A stretch of 64,000 nt of DNA, taken from DYMC01 sp035406705. GTDB taxonomy: Bacteria; Verrucomicrobiota; Lentisphaeria; Victivallales; GWF2-50-93. Made by a program: the position numbers and the translations under genes. The stretch covers positions 124,001-188,000 of the forward strand of contig CAYRRM010000002.1 of assembly GCA_964426675.1 (NCBI GenBank). The letters are read 5' to 3'. The notes beneath the pieces are model-generated. The model saw nothing but the letters and a program-made list of their open reading frames with translations. It was not told the DNA's origin and searched no databases. Shown here piece after piece: positions 25,779 to 35,284 of the stretch (positions are counted from its first letter, which is position 1; every line of letters starts with the position of its first letter).

Positions 25779-27410
25779 TTATAGTTTCTCTCTTTTTACC
25801 TGGTTCATAACTATGTCAGCGTAAAGCGTTGCGCTCCATCCATAATCATGAATTACCTGGTGATATGGACTTTCAAATGGAGCGCATTTACCCTTTCTTG
25901 GGAGTTCTTTGGGGGATTGAGCGCAGCTATCATCATAATATTCATAAAAAACTGCATCCAATTCTACAAATTTTTCTATTTCATCTATCGTTCGCTTACG
26001 AAGTTCTGTTGCAATATCACTGACTTTATTTCGTTCAAGACCATTAGCTATTAACCAATTTATATTTATCCATACTGGCCCTCGCCACATATCCTTTGAA
26101 TATCTGGCATCTGATAATGATATTGATGAAATAGGTAATGGTGAAGCAAAATAATTGGGATCCTTTAAGTAGGATATGAGACTCCCTAACCTGACCTGAT
26201 CCACTTCATGACATAGTAATGGCAAAAAACCAGAACTTGCCATTATCGGAGAAAAACTTCTTTTTTCATTATTATAATCAAAATAGAATTTCTCCCTCGA
26301 ATTCCATAGTTTAGCATTAATAAGTTTTACAATACGTTTATACTCTCTTGTCCATTTTTCCGCATCATCATTATAACCTATGCGCTTTGCGAAATTCGCA
26401 AGACATTCACATTCCAATGCAAGATATGAGTTAAAATCTGTAGCAGCCAGAATTTCTGCAGAATCAAAACGAGGGGAATTATCCATTCCACTTTCACCAC
26501 TTCTGCAATTTTCATTATTTTCTATGAACCATTCGAGTAAACCGTCAGAATCTTTATCTCTGTTATTCATGTCCCATCGAATATATGCACAAAGTGAAGG
26601 GTAAAGAGTTTTTATCCAATCATCATCAGGCGCAATCATATCAATAAGAGTTACTCCATATGATAGAATTGGCGGTTGAGTAATATTAGAACATCCCTCT
26701 GGTGACATCATATGTGGAATAAATCCGTCTTCTCTTTGCATATGTAGAACTGCCTCTATAGATTCGCGAGCCATTTTTAAGTCAAAATGCCGCCATCCAA
26801 TCGCATGAAAAACCGAGTCCCATAGCCACATATTTCGATGAGGCCACCTATCTGGAGTTGTCCATCTACAGGCAATTTTCCCTTGCGGAGAATAAACCTG
26901 AGTTTTCATTAACGAAAGAGCTTTTGCAAGAGTTCTTGCTCTTATATGAGAAATTCTTTCTGGTAGTTTTATATCTCTGAGAAATTTGCTCCTTTTTTTG
27001 ATAAGATCTTCTATATTTTGTTCGATCAGATTTTTATTAAAATTATCTGCTGATCCTATTAATGTTTTTTCAGCATTTTGCAGAACCTTTATTTTATCAG
27101 AATTTTTTATAAAAATTGGAGTACCAATGAGCAAAAGATGGTCTGAATCTATAAATGCGCCGAGATATTTTCCAGAAGAATGCTTTAGCTCAAAAAAATC
27201 CCCAGCTATCAAATAAGAAACATTATTATCATTATTATGGGATGGAAATTCTATAAAGCATTTTTCAGGCAGAACAATATCTAGTGCAAATTTTTTCTCA
27301 GAAGTTTTTACTACTATTGCAGATGAAAAATTAGTTTTCCCATCAATACCTGAAAATGCAAGTAATTGTCCTGGATTCCAATTTTTTCTTCTCAACAATT
27401 CATAATTCAT
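25779..27410 (-). CDS. Cytoplasmic (alpha/alpha)6-barrel glycoside hydrolase, GH63/trehalase-like
   Basis: Protein of 543 residues without a signal peptide. The barrel region holds PHRNMWLWDSVFHAIGW near residue 195, with the catalytic Asp position of GH63/GH37-type enzymes, then EDGFIPHM, GMDNSPRF near residue 320 and DMWRGPVWININWLIANGL near residue 445. These fit glucosidase I, mannosylglycerate-hydrolase and trehalase relatives. The substrate is not clear. The gene stands between the mobile element and a 540-bp gap. Confidence 0.82.
   Translation of the reverse strand: MNYELLRRKNWNPGQLLAFSGIDGKTNFSSAIVVKTSEKKFALDIVLPEKCFIEFPSHNNDNNVSYLIAGDFFELKHSSGKYLGAFIDSDHLLLIGTPIFIKNSDKIKVLQNAEKTLIGSADNFNKNLIEQNIEDLIKKRSKFLRDIKLPERISHIRARTLAKALSLMKTQVYSPQGKIACRWTTPDRWPHRNMWLWDSVFHAIGWRHFDLKMARESIEAVLHMQREDGFIPHMMSPEGCSNITQPPILSYGVTLIDMIAPDDDWIKTLYPSLCAYIRWDMNNRDKDSDGLLEWFIENNENCRSGESGMDNSPRFDSAEILAATDFNSYLALECECLANFAKRIGYNDDAEKWTREYKRIVKLINAKLWNSREKFYFDYNNEKRSFSPIMASSGFLPLLCHEVDQVRLGSLISYLKDPNYFASPLPISSISLSDARYSKDMWRGPVWININWLIANGLERNKVSDIATELRKRTIDEIEKFVELDAVFYEYYDDSCAQSPKELPRKGKCAPFESPYHQVIHDYGWSATLYADIVMNQVKREKL
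26388..26400. repeat. TGCGAAATTCGCA dispersed palindrome
   Basis: Lies in the GH63-like gene; read on the minus strand as Ala-Asn-Phe-Ala. Confidence 0.7.
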
Positions 27411-27950
27411 AAATACCCCATTTTTACCTTCTAATTAATGTTGTTATAAGTTATAATGAAAATTAAAAAATAAAATTTATCTGACTTTTTTTGATTAAAT
27501 TTTTTGTAATATTTGTGCAATGAGATTTTTATATATAAAAAGCGTCTTCAGTTTTCGAAAAATCTGTTGGATATACTGCAAATCTGATTTAGCTAATGCA
27601 TCGCATTATATGATGAAACTATGATTAGATTGAAAAATGGATAATCTAATATTCAGCCAATTTTTCCGCTCTAATCAGCAAAAAAAATATAAATATGTTA
27701 TGAATAGATAACAGTTTATTTTTAATTTTTGACTGGGTCTTTGAAGATGGTAGCCATTGCAGCAGGCATATGCTTCCAGGAGGAAACCTGAACTACACAG
27801 GTATTTTCCTTGATTTTGCCTCTCTTCACTATCCAGATGAAAAATATAGATTTACGTTGAATTTTTCAGTTGAATTAATAATTTATACGATAACTGAACT
27901 TGTAAAAATAATAAGTGAACAAATGAAAATATATGTAAACCTCTAAATGT
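27411..27950. other. Gene-free stretch
   Basis: A+T-rich, no gene or RNA that I recognise. An imperfect inverted repeat, AGGAAACCTG (27781-27790) with CAGGTATTTTCCT (27798-27810), could form a small hairpin. It presumably holds the promoters of the divergent hydrolase and NIF3-family genes. Confidence 0.4.
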
Positions 27951-28748
27951 ATGAACTATACTGTAAAAGACATTATTAATACTATTATAGACTCTATCCC
28001 AAACGGAATCAGGCAAAATACTGTAGATACCTTAAAATGCGGAAATCCTGATATGATTGTATCCGGAATTGCTTCAACATTTACTGCAACTGTGGAGGTA
28101 ATAAAACAAGCGGAAATACTCGGAGATAATTTAATAATAACTCATGAACCAACATTTTTTGATCATTATGATGAAGTAGAAAAATGGTTAGAAAATGATT
28201 CCATTGTAGAAAAAAAGAAAAAACTTTTGATTCAAAAAAATATCGCAGTATGGCGTTTCCACGACAATTGGCATAGGAATATTCCGGATGGAATTTTAAC
28301 AGGAATAGTGAAAAAATTAAATTGGCAGAACTATCAGAGTTTAAACGACCCGCGTATTTTTATTAGAAAAGAACAATATTTAAGAGACTTAATTGAAGAA
28401 TTAAAAACTGTTTTTAGAATGAAAACTATCAGAGTAATAGGAAACCCTGACAATAAAATAAAAAAAATTGCTCTGATATTAGGGGCATATGGTGGACAAT
28501 ACCAAATTAAATTTATTTCAGAACACCCCGAGATTGATGCGGTTGTTTGCGGGGAAACTGTTGAATGGCAGACTTGTGAATATATTCGTGATTCAGCATC
28601 TCTGGGGCGGAAAATTTCTTTAATAATTCTTGGACACGCTCTGAGTGAACAGGAAGGAATGAACTATCTTGTGGAATGGCTAAAACCAAAATTTGCAGGA
28701 CTTCCTATCCATTATATTGAAGTACCTGATCTATTTTCTTTCTTTTAA
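27951..28748 (+). CDS. NIF3-family dinuclear metal-centre protein
   Basis: Protein of 265 residues of the NIF3/YbgI/YqfO fold. GIASTFTATVEVIKQAEILG, then LIITHEPTFFDH with the metal-binding His and Glu, FHDNWHRNIPDGI and the later AVVCGETVEW fit the family, which forms hexameric rings with two metal ions per active site. The biological role of the family is not settled. It ends about 70 bp before the mobile element at 28816. Confidence 0.85.
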   Translation: MNYTVKDIINTIIDSIPNGIRQNTVDTLKCGNPDMIVSGIASTFTATVEVIKQAEILGDNLIITHEPTFFDHYDEVEKWLENDSIVEKKKKLLIQKNIAVWRFHDNWHRNIPDGILTGIVKKLNWQNYQSLNDPRIFIRKEQYLRDLIEELKTVFRMKTIRVIGNPDNKIKKIALILGAYGGQYQIKFISEHPEIDAVVCGETVEWQTCEYIRDSASLGRKISLIILGHALSEQEGMNYLVEWLKPKFAGLPIHYIEVPDLFSFF

Positions 28749-28815
28749 CCTAAAAAAAGCAATTGGGCGCATTTTCCTTAGATAACCAAGCAGCGAGAAG
28801 AAACTGTAGTAACTA

Positions 28816-29058
28816 GGGTCTGCTGAAAAAAGATCTTTGAGTTTTTGGGCGAAAAGTTTTTCTGCATATCCCCTATATTTTTTGAAAATTTTTCTGGCTT
28901 TGCCGTTGTTTTTTCTTGTTTCTCTCAGTTTTAGGCTCAAGTGCAAGGTTTTTGAAGGGACATCTTGATATTCCTTGCAATTTAAAACATTTTTTGAGAA
29001 AATTATACTTATATAGTCAAGTGGTTATATAATATTTTTTGAATTTTTCAGTGAAGCC
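28816..29058 (-). mobile_element. Short TA-flanked mobile element, third copy (left of sulfatase island)
   Basis: 243 bp between TA 28814-28815 and TA 29059-29060, ends GGGTCTGCTGAAAAA and, inverted, GGCTTCACTGAAAAA. By eye it is identical over its full length to 37462-37704 and lies in the same orientation. No transposase fits in it. On the minus strand the frame with YRGYAEKLFAQKLKDLFSAD is open throughout but has no clear start. Confidence 0.8.
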
Positions 29059-29231
29059 TATATTAGCCTGATAGTCGTAGAATAGTCTGGCAAATTTATT
29101 GAGGACATATTCTTGAAATATGCTTTCACTTCTTTTACAGTCATCGCAAAGATTTAGAGAACATGACGTTTTATAGGGAGCATTTTATTATTTATATTGA
29201 AATTTTTGTTTTATTATTATCAATGTTTCAT

Positions 29232-30842
29232 TTACTTCTGGAATTCTGCGAATTTCCCTGGCAATTTTGACAAAATGGACTTTAGTTTATCTTTCATTTC
29301 TGCCAATTTAGCCGCATATTGTTCGTTATTTGCAAGGTTATTTTGCTCATTTGGATCTTTAGATAAATCGTAGAGTTGGTCTTTATCATAATATGCTGGG
29401 TATTGTTCCATGGAAGCATGTTCCGCTCCTCCTCCGCCTGGAATTAGTGACACGTGGCTGAAAGGTTGGGAAGGATCGTCAGTAAACCATCTTTTGTCAT
29501 ATTCTTTCTGTTTCTTATTGAAATCTTCAAGGATTTTTCTTCTCTCCTCTAATGTCATTTTTTCAGCGTATTCTGGATATCTAAGGGCGATATATTTCCA
29601 ATTTCCCATTCTAATTGCCCTTGTGTAACCGATTTCGAAGTATAGCGAGTCATGAATTTCCTTTTTTTCACCATTTAGCAATGGCAAAAAAGATTTTCCA
29701 TCGAAGTTATACATGGAAGGATCTATTCCAGCCATATCGAGAATGGTTGGGGTGAAGTCTATATTGGAAATGAGGCCGTTATTTTTTTTTCCGCAAGGGA
29801 ATCCTCCTTCTTTCCATATGATACTGGGACAGGATACCCCACCTTGATATACGGTCCCTTTTGATTTCTGTCCATGGTCGGTGAAAAAGAATATAATTGT
29901 TTTGTTAAGTATTTTTTTCTCTTCGAGTTTTTTTAAAATTGCTCCGATGGCATCATCCAGCCACAAAATATTGGCACGCCCATCATTTTGCTGAATTCCT
30001 GCATCTTTCAGGCGTTTTGGGATACTACTTCTTGGAGGTTGTACATTCGGTGCCTTAGCGAGTATTCCATCTGCGGTGGCGAGAGGATCAGCATTCCACG
30101 AACGTTTTGCTTCACCCGGTCCATGAGGGATGCTTGTTGCAAAATAGAGGAAAAATGGTTTTTCAGCATTTTGGTCGATAAAGTTCAAAGCACCTTCAGT
30201 TATCCAATCCTGATTATGAACAGCCAATTCCTTTGGTCCATTGCTTTCAGGATTGTGATGATATAGTCTTTCTGCAAAATCAAAACCAACTCTATTGAAA
30301 GCGTTTCTTAACGCGATTTTATTTTTATCAAGTTGCTCTTTTATTTTAGGATCTCTTGGATTGGAATTGTATGGGAGTTTAACCCATTCGTTACATTCCA
30401 CGACATGATTTTTTCCGACAGCGCCAGTAGTATATCCATGTGCTTTGAGGAGTTTAGGTAAGGTAATAGTATCAGGCAATATAAATGTGTTCCATCCTAC
30501 ATTTGTTACTTCACCTTTGCCAATACTTTTCATGAACATCTCATTTTTTGCCCTTGAGGCATATTGACCGGTAAGGCATGAGTAGCGACTTGGAGTGCAA
30601 ACTGATGAAGAAACGTGTTGCCCATACATAACAGTTCCCTCCGCTGCCAGACGATCTATATTTGGAGTGAGATTCAATCCCTTACCCTCTGGAAGACAGT
30701 TAAAGTGGTACGGTTGCATATCATCTATTATGAAGAAAATGAAGTTTGGTTTATTCTGTGAAACTTCTGTTGAATCTATTTGTGTTGACGTGAGAGTACT
30801 AAGAATTAAAGAGACGGAATTGAAAATTGTTTTTGTATTCAT
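29232..30842 (-). CDS. Sulfatase (formylglycine type)
   Basis: Exported alkaline-phosphatase-fold sulfatase of 536 residues. The N-terminal metal site FIFFIIDDMQPYHF is followed by CTPSRYSCLTG at residues 82-92, whose Cys is oxidised to formylglycine by an anaerobic maturase (not in the window). TGAVGKNH and FFFTDHGQKSKG carry further active-site residues. Start ATG is at 30842, followed by a weak signal peptide. Last gene of the five-gene minus-strand set behind the promoter at 36099; its substrate is probably a sulfated polysaccharide. Confidence 0.92.
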   Translation of the reverse strand: MNTKTIFNSVSLILSTLTSTQIDSTEVSQNKPNFIFFIIDDMQPYHFNCLPEGKGLNLTPNIDRLAAEGTVMYGQHVSSSVCTPSRYSCLTGQYASRAKNEMFMKSIGKGEVTNVGWNTFILPDTITLPKLLKAHGYTTGAVGKNHVVECNEWVKLPYNSNPRDPKIKEQLDKNKIALRNAFNRVGFDFAERLYHHNPESNGPKELAVHNQDWITEGALNFIDQNAEKPFFLYFATSIPHGPGEAKRSWNADPLATADGILAKAPNVQPPRSSIPKRLKDAGIQQNDGRANILWLDDAIGAILKKLEEKKILNKTIIFFFTDHGQKSKGTVYQGGVSCPSIIWKEGGFPCGKKNNGLISNIDFTPTILDMAGIDPSMYNFDGKSFLPLLNGEKKEIHDSLYFEIGYTRAIRMGNWKYIALRYPEYAEKMTLEERRKILEDFNKKQKEYDKRWFTDDPSQPFSHVSLIPGGGGAEHASMEQYPAYYDKDQLYDLSKDPNEQNNLANNEQYAAKLAEMKDKLKSILSKLPGKFAEFQK

Positions 30843-30860
30843 TTTATTTTCCTTCTTTTT

Positions 30861-31787
30861 TTAATTTTTTTCAATGAATAGTTTAATTGCTTTTCCAAAT
30901 TTTCCTTTAACTATTTCACAGGGGCCATATACGATACCCTGAACTTTTTTCGTAGGATTACTTTTTCCGGATTCTTCAAGTTGTGATTTTAGTAGGTCAT
31001 TTTTACTCCAATTTTTCTTTTTTATGAGGACATTCTCGAAATTATCGAAGAGAAGGGTGTTTTCGTCTTCTTTTAATCCGTTTTCAAAGGCACTTTTTAT
31101 CTCATCAGGAGTTCTGACAGTTTTTGATATTCTGAAACAGTCTATGGCTCCTATTCCGCCGCTGTTTCTAATGTTGTTTTTATCTTTTCCATCATCATCC
31201 TTTTCTGAGTAATCGGTTTGTGCGTCCCCTATCTTTATTATAGTATTGTCAGAAAATGTTGGAAAATCTATTTTTTCAGTGTGAGACTTGATAAGTTTTC
31301 CATCCAAATAGATTTGCAAGCAACATTCACTACCGTTGAATTTCCATGTGAGCGCGACATAGTGCCACTCATTCATATTGAGTGAAATATCTTTTCCTTG
31401 GTGGCATGACAATGGCTTGATCAAGGTGTCAGCTATATTCGTCCGTATTGCGAGATTCTCCTTATGATTTGCGTATTTGAAGTTGAAGTATTCCTGTCCG
31501 GCTGATTTTCTGTCTTTTCCCTTTCCTTTTCCCGATGAACTGTTGCCAGAGTCAGGGGCATCGCACACCAGCATGAAGACAAGCATTCGTCGTGATGACG
31601 ATGCTATGGAGAAGGTATTAGGATTAGCGTCGAGTCTGAACCATGTTTCAAAGGTTCCTTGTTCCGGATTGATGTTTTTTTTCGCATCATATCTGACTTC
31701 TCCACAGTAATATTCAGCACGAATAGTGAGGGACAAGAGAATAGTTAATATCAATGCTGTTGTACCTATTTGGTGTTTCATTTGCAA
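30861..31787 (-). CDS. Exported LamG (concanavalin-like) domain protein
   Basis: Protein of 308 residues with a signal peptide (IGTTALILTILLSLTIRA, cleaved near residue 24). The main part is a laminin-G-like beta-sandwich: GTFETWFRLDANPNTFSIAS, NEWHYVALTWKFNGSECCLQ, IYLDGKLIKSH and IDCFRISKTVRTPDEI. It probably binds carbohydrate. It lies between two sulfatase genes, six bases after the stop of one, so it belongs to the same transcript. A run of Gly, Lys and Ser near residue 85 (SSGKGKGKD) looks like a flexible loop. Confidence 0.85.
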   Translation of the reverse strand: MQMKHQIGTTALILTILLSLTIRAEYYCGEVRYDAKKNINPEQGTFETWFRLDANPNTFSIASSSRRMLVFMLVCDAPDSGNSSSGKGKGKDRKSAGQEYFNFKYANHKENLAIRTNIADTLIKPLSCHQGKDISLNMNEWHYVALTWKFNGSECCLQIYLDGKLIKSHTEKIDFPTFSDNTIIKIGDAQTDYSEKDDDGKDKNNIRNSGGIGAIDCFRISKTVRTPDEIKSAFENGLKEDENTLLFDNFENVLIKKKNWSKNDLLKSQLEESGKSNPTKKVQGIVYGPCEIVKGKFGKAIKLFIEKN

Positions 31788-31792
31788 TGCTC

Positions 31793-33331
31793 CTATTTTT
31801 CCTTTTGGTCAAAGAAAGCCTTCATATATTGCCTATGTTCCGACAAAATGGCTTCGTACCCCGCGTCATTTTGTCTGCTGATTGTTTCGAGAGGATCATT
31901 TCGATAGTCATAGAGTTCTTCAGCAACAGGGATGAGTGACTCTGGAGCACCATTTTTTTCATCCCAAGGTAACCAAGCAGTGTATCTAATATTATCGGAT
32001 CTGAAAGAATATCCCATCACTTTTTTTCCTTTGTTCACTCGTGGATACTGACTGACTGCGAATTTAGTGATACCAACATCTGGTTTTTTCAATAACGCAA
32101 TAAGGCTTTTTCCTTCAAGATATTTTGGTTTGTTCAAACCAACTAGATCGCATAAAGTGGGAAAGATATCGATGAATTCTGAGGGGCAATCTGTTTTTGA
32201 TCCTCTGGTCACTCCCGGTGCTGAAATTATGAGAGGTGCTCTGGCTGCCTGCTCGAAATTTGTGTGTTTGCACCACATTCCATGATCTCCTAGATGCCAT
32301 CCATGATCTCCCCACAGTACGATGATGGTGTTAGTATCGAGTTTTAGTTTTTTCAGTTCTTCCACTAATTTTAATATTTGAGCGTCAATGTAAGAAACGC
32401 ATGCATAATAACCATGGATTAATTCCTTTTGTTTTTCAAGAGGTAAAGGTTGATTCAGATCGACTGTTATATCGGAGTAGCCGTTACGTAATTCAAGTCC
32501 TGGTTGGAAGGCAAAATCAGGGGCATTGAGGGAATGCTTTTGGAATTCAGCTACTTTTATGTTTTCCCTTTTGTATAAATCCCAATACTTCTTTGGTGCG
32601 ACAAAAGGCAGGTGTGGCTTTTTGAATCCGACAACGATCATAAACGGTTTATCTTTTGAAGACAGTTGTCTTAGCAAGGAGATAGCCTTTTTTGCTATGG
32701 CGCCATCGGAATATGCATCATCCGGTAGGTCAAGACATTCAGTACTAAAACGCACACCTTTCCTCTTCAATATGCCTTTAGGATATTTTTTCTTTGAATT
32801 CTTTAGAGCCTCATTGTAAATTGCTCTTATCTCTGGAGACTGGTATTCTCCCTCTACAGGTTTTTCCATGTTTTCATTGTATTCAAGATCGTAGGTTTGG
32901 ACATATGGTACGGTCCATCTTCCTTGGTCTTCATGATGGTATATCTTGCCTACTGCTGCTGTGATGTATCCATTTTTAGCAAAGAATTCCTCAATCGTTT
33001 CCACTTCGGGCTTCACTTCTCTGAGTTTTGTATTAAGATCCCATACTTTTGTGCTGTCTGGGCGTAGCCCTGACATCAAACTTGCTCGTGATGGTGCGCA
33101 GACTGCCTGTTGGCACTGGTTATTAAAAAATATCATACCTGATGCGGCGATAGAATCTATTGCAGGGGTGATTGCAATTGTGTCACCATAGCATGCCAAA
33201 TTTGGTTTTAAATCGTCCACTGCGATCATAAGAATATTGGTTTTTTGCATATTTTCGCCGTTGCAAGTTGTTGCTAGGTGGATTCCTATTCCAGTGAAAG
33301 CCATACTATAGAGAAGTCTGATTTTATTCAT
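31793..33331 (-). CDS. Sulfatase, iduronate-2-sulfatase-like
   Basis: Exported sulfatase of 512 residues. NILMIAVDDLKPNLACYGD gives the metal-binding Asp pair, and AVCAPSRASLMSGLRPDSTK places the formylglycine Cys at residue 78. AAVGKIYHHED, VVGFKKPHLPFV, WGDHGWHLGDHGMWCKHTNF and FVDIFPT-type segments match the iduronate-2-sulfatase-like group. The signal peptide is in residues 1-23. It overlaps the upstream sulfatase gene by four bases (ATGA). Confidence 0.93.
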   Translation of the reverse strand: MNKIRLLYSMAFTGIGIHLATTCNGENMQKTNILMIAVDDLKPNLACYGDTIAITPAIDSIAASGMIFFNNQCQQAVCAPSRASLMSGLRPDSTKVWDLNTKLREVKPEVETIEEFFAKNGYITAAVGKIYHHEDQGRWTVPYVQTYDLEYNENMEKPVEGEYQSPEIRAIYNEALKNSKKKYPKGILKRKGVRFSTECLDLPDDAYSDGAIAKKAISLLRQLSSKDKPFMIVVGFKKPHLPFVAPKKYWDLYKRENIKVAEFQKHSLNAPDFAFQPGLELRNGYSDITVDLNQPLPLEKQKELIHGYYACVSYIDAQILKLVEELKKLKLDTNTIIVLWGDHGWHLGDHGMWCKHTNFEQAARAPLIISAPGVTRGSKTDCPSEFIDIFPTLCDLVGLNKPKYLEGKSLIALLKKPDVGITKFAVSQYPRVNKGKKVMGYSFRSDNIRYTAWLPWDEKNGAPESLIPVAEELYDYRNDPLETISRQNDAGYEAILSEHRQYMKAFFDQKEK

Positions 33332-34854
33332 TCTCTATCCTCCTCATTTTTACTGTTAATTTTATTTTTATTTTTTTCTCTTTTTCCCTTTTCTTTCTCT
33401 TTAGTTTTTCTAGTGAAAGCATTGACTTCCTTGCGCCATTCGTTCAGGATTCTTAGAAGTTCTTGCGTTTTTTCTGGCATAGTAGTAGATATGTCATTGT
33501 TTTCTCCAATATCAATTGCAAGGTCGTATAACTCAAGTTTACCATTATCAGTCCATTCAATTAATTTGAAATTTCCTAATCTCATCGCACTAAAATTATC
33601 CTCTCCTGTTTGGTTTGGTCTTGCTGTTGGTTCATGCCAAAACAAGGGCTTTTTCCGTTCGAACTTATTTCCAAGTAGAGCATTCTTAAAGCTGACTCCA
33701 TCAATGTGGTGCTCTGGTTTGAGAGGGATCCCTGCGATTTCGAGCATCGTCGGATAAAAATCTACTCCTATGACTGGCTCTGAACAAAGAGAATCTTCCT
33801 TTACCACTTTTGGCCATCTGACGATCAACGGTACCCTTATTCCACCCTCATATCCCCATCCCTTTCCATTTCTAAGAGGGAAATTTGATGTAGAAAGAAT
33901 ACGGTTATTATTGCCCCTATTTGAGAGACCACCGTTATCAGATGAAAAAAACACCACTGTATTGTCCGCTATTCCAAGCTCATCCAACGCCTCAAGAATA
34001 CGTCCCATGCTTTGGTCAATGGACTCTATCATTGCTGCGTATACGGGATTGTCCTGACGCATCTTGACTTGTCCCTTACCTGCCGGAAGGTATTCAGGAA
34101 CATTGAATTCAATAGTTCTAAGTTTTTTTTCATATTTCTCAATAATCTCCTTTTTGGCTTCTAAAGGTGTATGGACCCCATAGTGAGAAAGGTAGAGCAG
34201 AAATGGTTGTCCTCGATTTTCCTTTAGATGCGAATTCATAAACTTAATAGCCTCATTGGTCAAGCGATCGGTGAGATATTCCCCTTCCTTACCTCCTTCA
34301 TCCAGATCTGGTATTATCTTATCATCTAGTCCGATTGCGGCATCTCCTTGTAACTTTTCATTCTTGTGGATTGTCCTGTATGGATAGAAGTATGTATCTG
34401 GTGAACCTGGTGCACCAGCCGCAATGCTCACGTTAAATCCTTGATTTTTTGGTAGATTTTTTTCGCCTACATCCCCAGTGAGATGCCATTTTCCAATGAA
34501 GCATGTCTTATATCCTCCTTCCTGCAATGCTTCTCCTAGTGTTAGGTCGTCAGGACGTAGATGTCCTCTTCCTGGAACTCCTCCCCGAGCTGGAAATTTT
34601 CCTGTCAACACACCATATCTTGCAGGTAGGCATCTAGCAAAAGCCGAATATGCATTGGTGAACCGCATTCCTTGTGATGCGAGACGATCAATGTTAGGAG
34701 TTTCATAAAATTTTGAGCCTTGACACGACAAATCCATCCATCCAAGATCGTCAACATAAAAAAAGACTATGTTAGGGCGATTTTCTGTAGATTTTGCAAT
34801 AGTTCCTGCTCCACAAATGGTGAGTAGCGAAAGTGCAATTGCATTTCCTTTCAT
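33328..34854 (-). CDS. Sulfatase with CLPAR active-site motif
   Basis: Exported sulfatase of 508 residues. IVFFYVDDLGWMDLSCQGS and FIGKWHLTG are as in arylsulfatase-A-like enzymes. The formylglycine motif is CLPARYGVLTGKFPAR (Cys at residue 75), which keeps the Cys-X-Pro-X-Arg core but has Ala where Ser is most common. FFSSDNGGLSNRG provides further metal ligands. The C-terminus ends in a Lys/Glu-rich tail (about residues 485-508). First sulfatase of the set. Confidence 0.92.
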   Translation of the reverse strand: MKGNAIALSLLTICGAGTIAKSTENRPNIVFFYVDDLGWMDLSCQGSKFYETPNIDRLASQGMRFTNAYSAFARCLPARYGVLTGKFPARGGVPGRGHLRPDDLTLGEALQEGGYKTCFIGKWHLTGDVGEKNLPKNQGFNVSIAAGAPGSPDTYFYPYRTIHKNEKLQGDAAIGLDDKIIPDLDEGGKEGEYLTDRLTNEAIKFMNSHLKENRGQPFLLYLSHYGVHTPLEAKKEIIEKYEKKLRTIEFNVPEYLPAGKGQVKMRQDNPVYAAMIESIDQSMGRILEALDELGIADNTVVFFSSDNGGLSNRGNNNRILSTSNFPLRNGKGWGYEGGIRVPLIVRWPKVVKEDSLCSEPVIGVDFYPTMLEIAGIPLKPEHHIDGVSFKNALLGNKFERKKPLFWHEPTARPNQTGEDNFSAMRLGNFKLIEWTDNGKLELYDLAIDIGENNDISTTMPEKTQELLRILNEWRKEVNAFTRKTKEKEKGKREKNKNKINSKNEEDRE

Positions 34855-35282
34855 TGAATTTTCTCCTCAAAGTTTATTATGAATATTAATTGTAGACTTG
34901 ATATAATGCATTTTTCCTCCCCCATACGATGAAAAGCATATATATTGCCACCGACGGTAAGGCTGGGATAAAGTATCTTGTTGTATTTACGTTTAATCTT
35001 GAATAAGTTCCAATTCCTTGGTATGCATGGATCTATGATCGATCTGCAGAACGTTAGCCTGATCCCGTATATACTTGTCATCTGATAACACCATGAGGAT
35101 ATTTTGGACAGCCAACTATTGCGCGCCAGACTAGATTTCAGATATTGTTCCCAGAGAACATCTTTACGACAGTAACAGTATTCAGATTCGTAGTGTTCAA
35201 TCATTTTGTTCTTGGGTGCTGAATTGATCTGATTTTTTATATGATAAACTCTGTTTTCTTTATTGAAAAACTCATATATCAT
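34851..35282 (-). CDS. Doubtful open frame between prepilin-like and sulfatase genes
   Basis: A frame of 143 codons that overlaps the sulfatase start by four bases and begins two bases after the prepilin stop. I do not recognise it, and its composition (many Cys, Ile and aromatic residues) is unlike its neighbours. In another minus-strand frame the same DNA encodes NILMVLSDDKYIRDQANVL, so the region may instead be a decayed gene. Confidence 0.25.
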   Translation of the reverse strand: MIYEFFNKENRVYHIKNQINSAPKNKMIEHYESEYCYCRKDVLWEQYLKSSLARNSWLSKISSWCYQMTSIYGIRLTFCRSIIDPCIPRNWNLFKIKRKYNKILYPSLTVGGNIYAFHRMGEEKCIISSLQLIFIINFEEKIQ

Positions 35283-35284
35283 GC

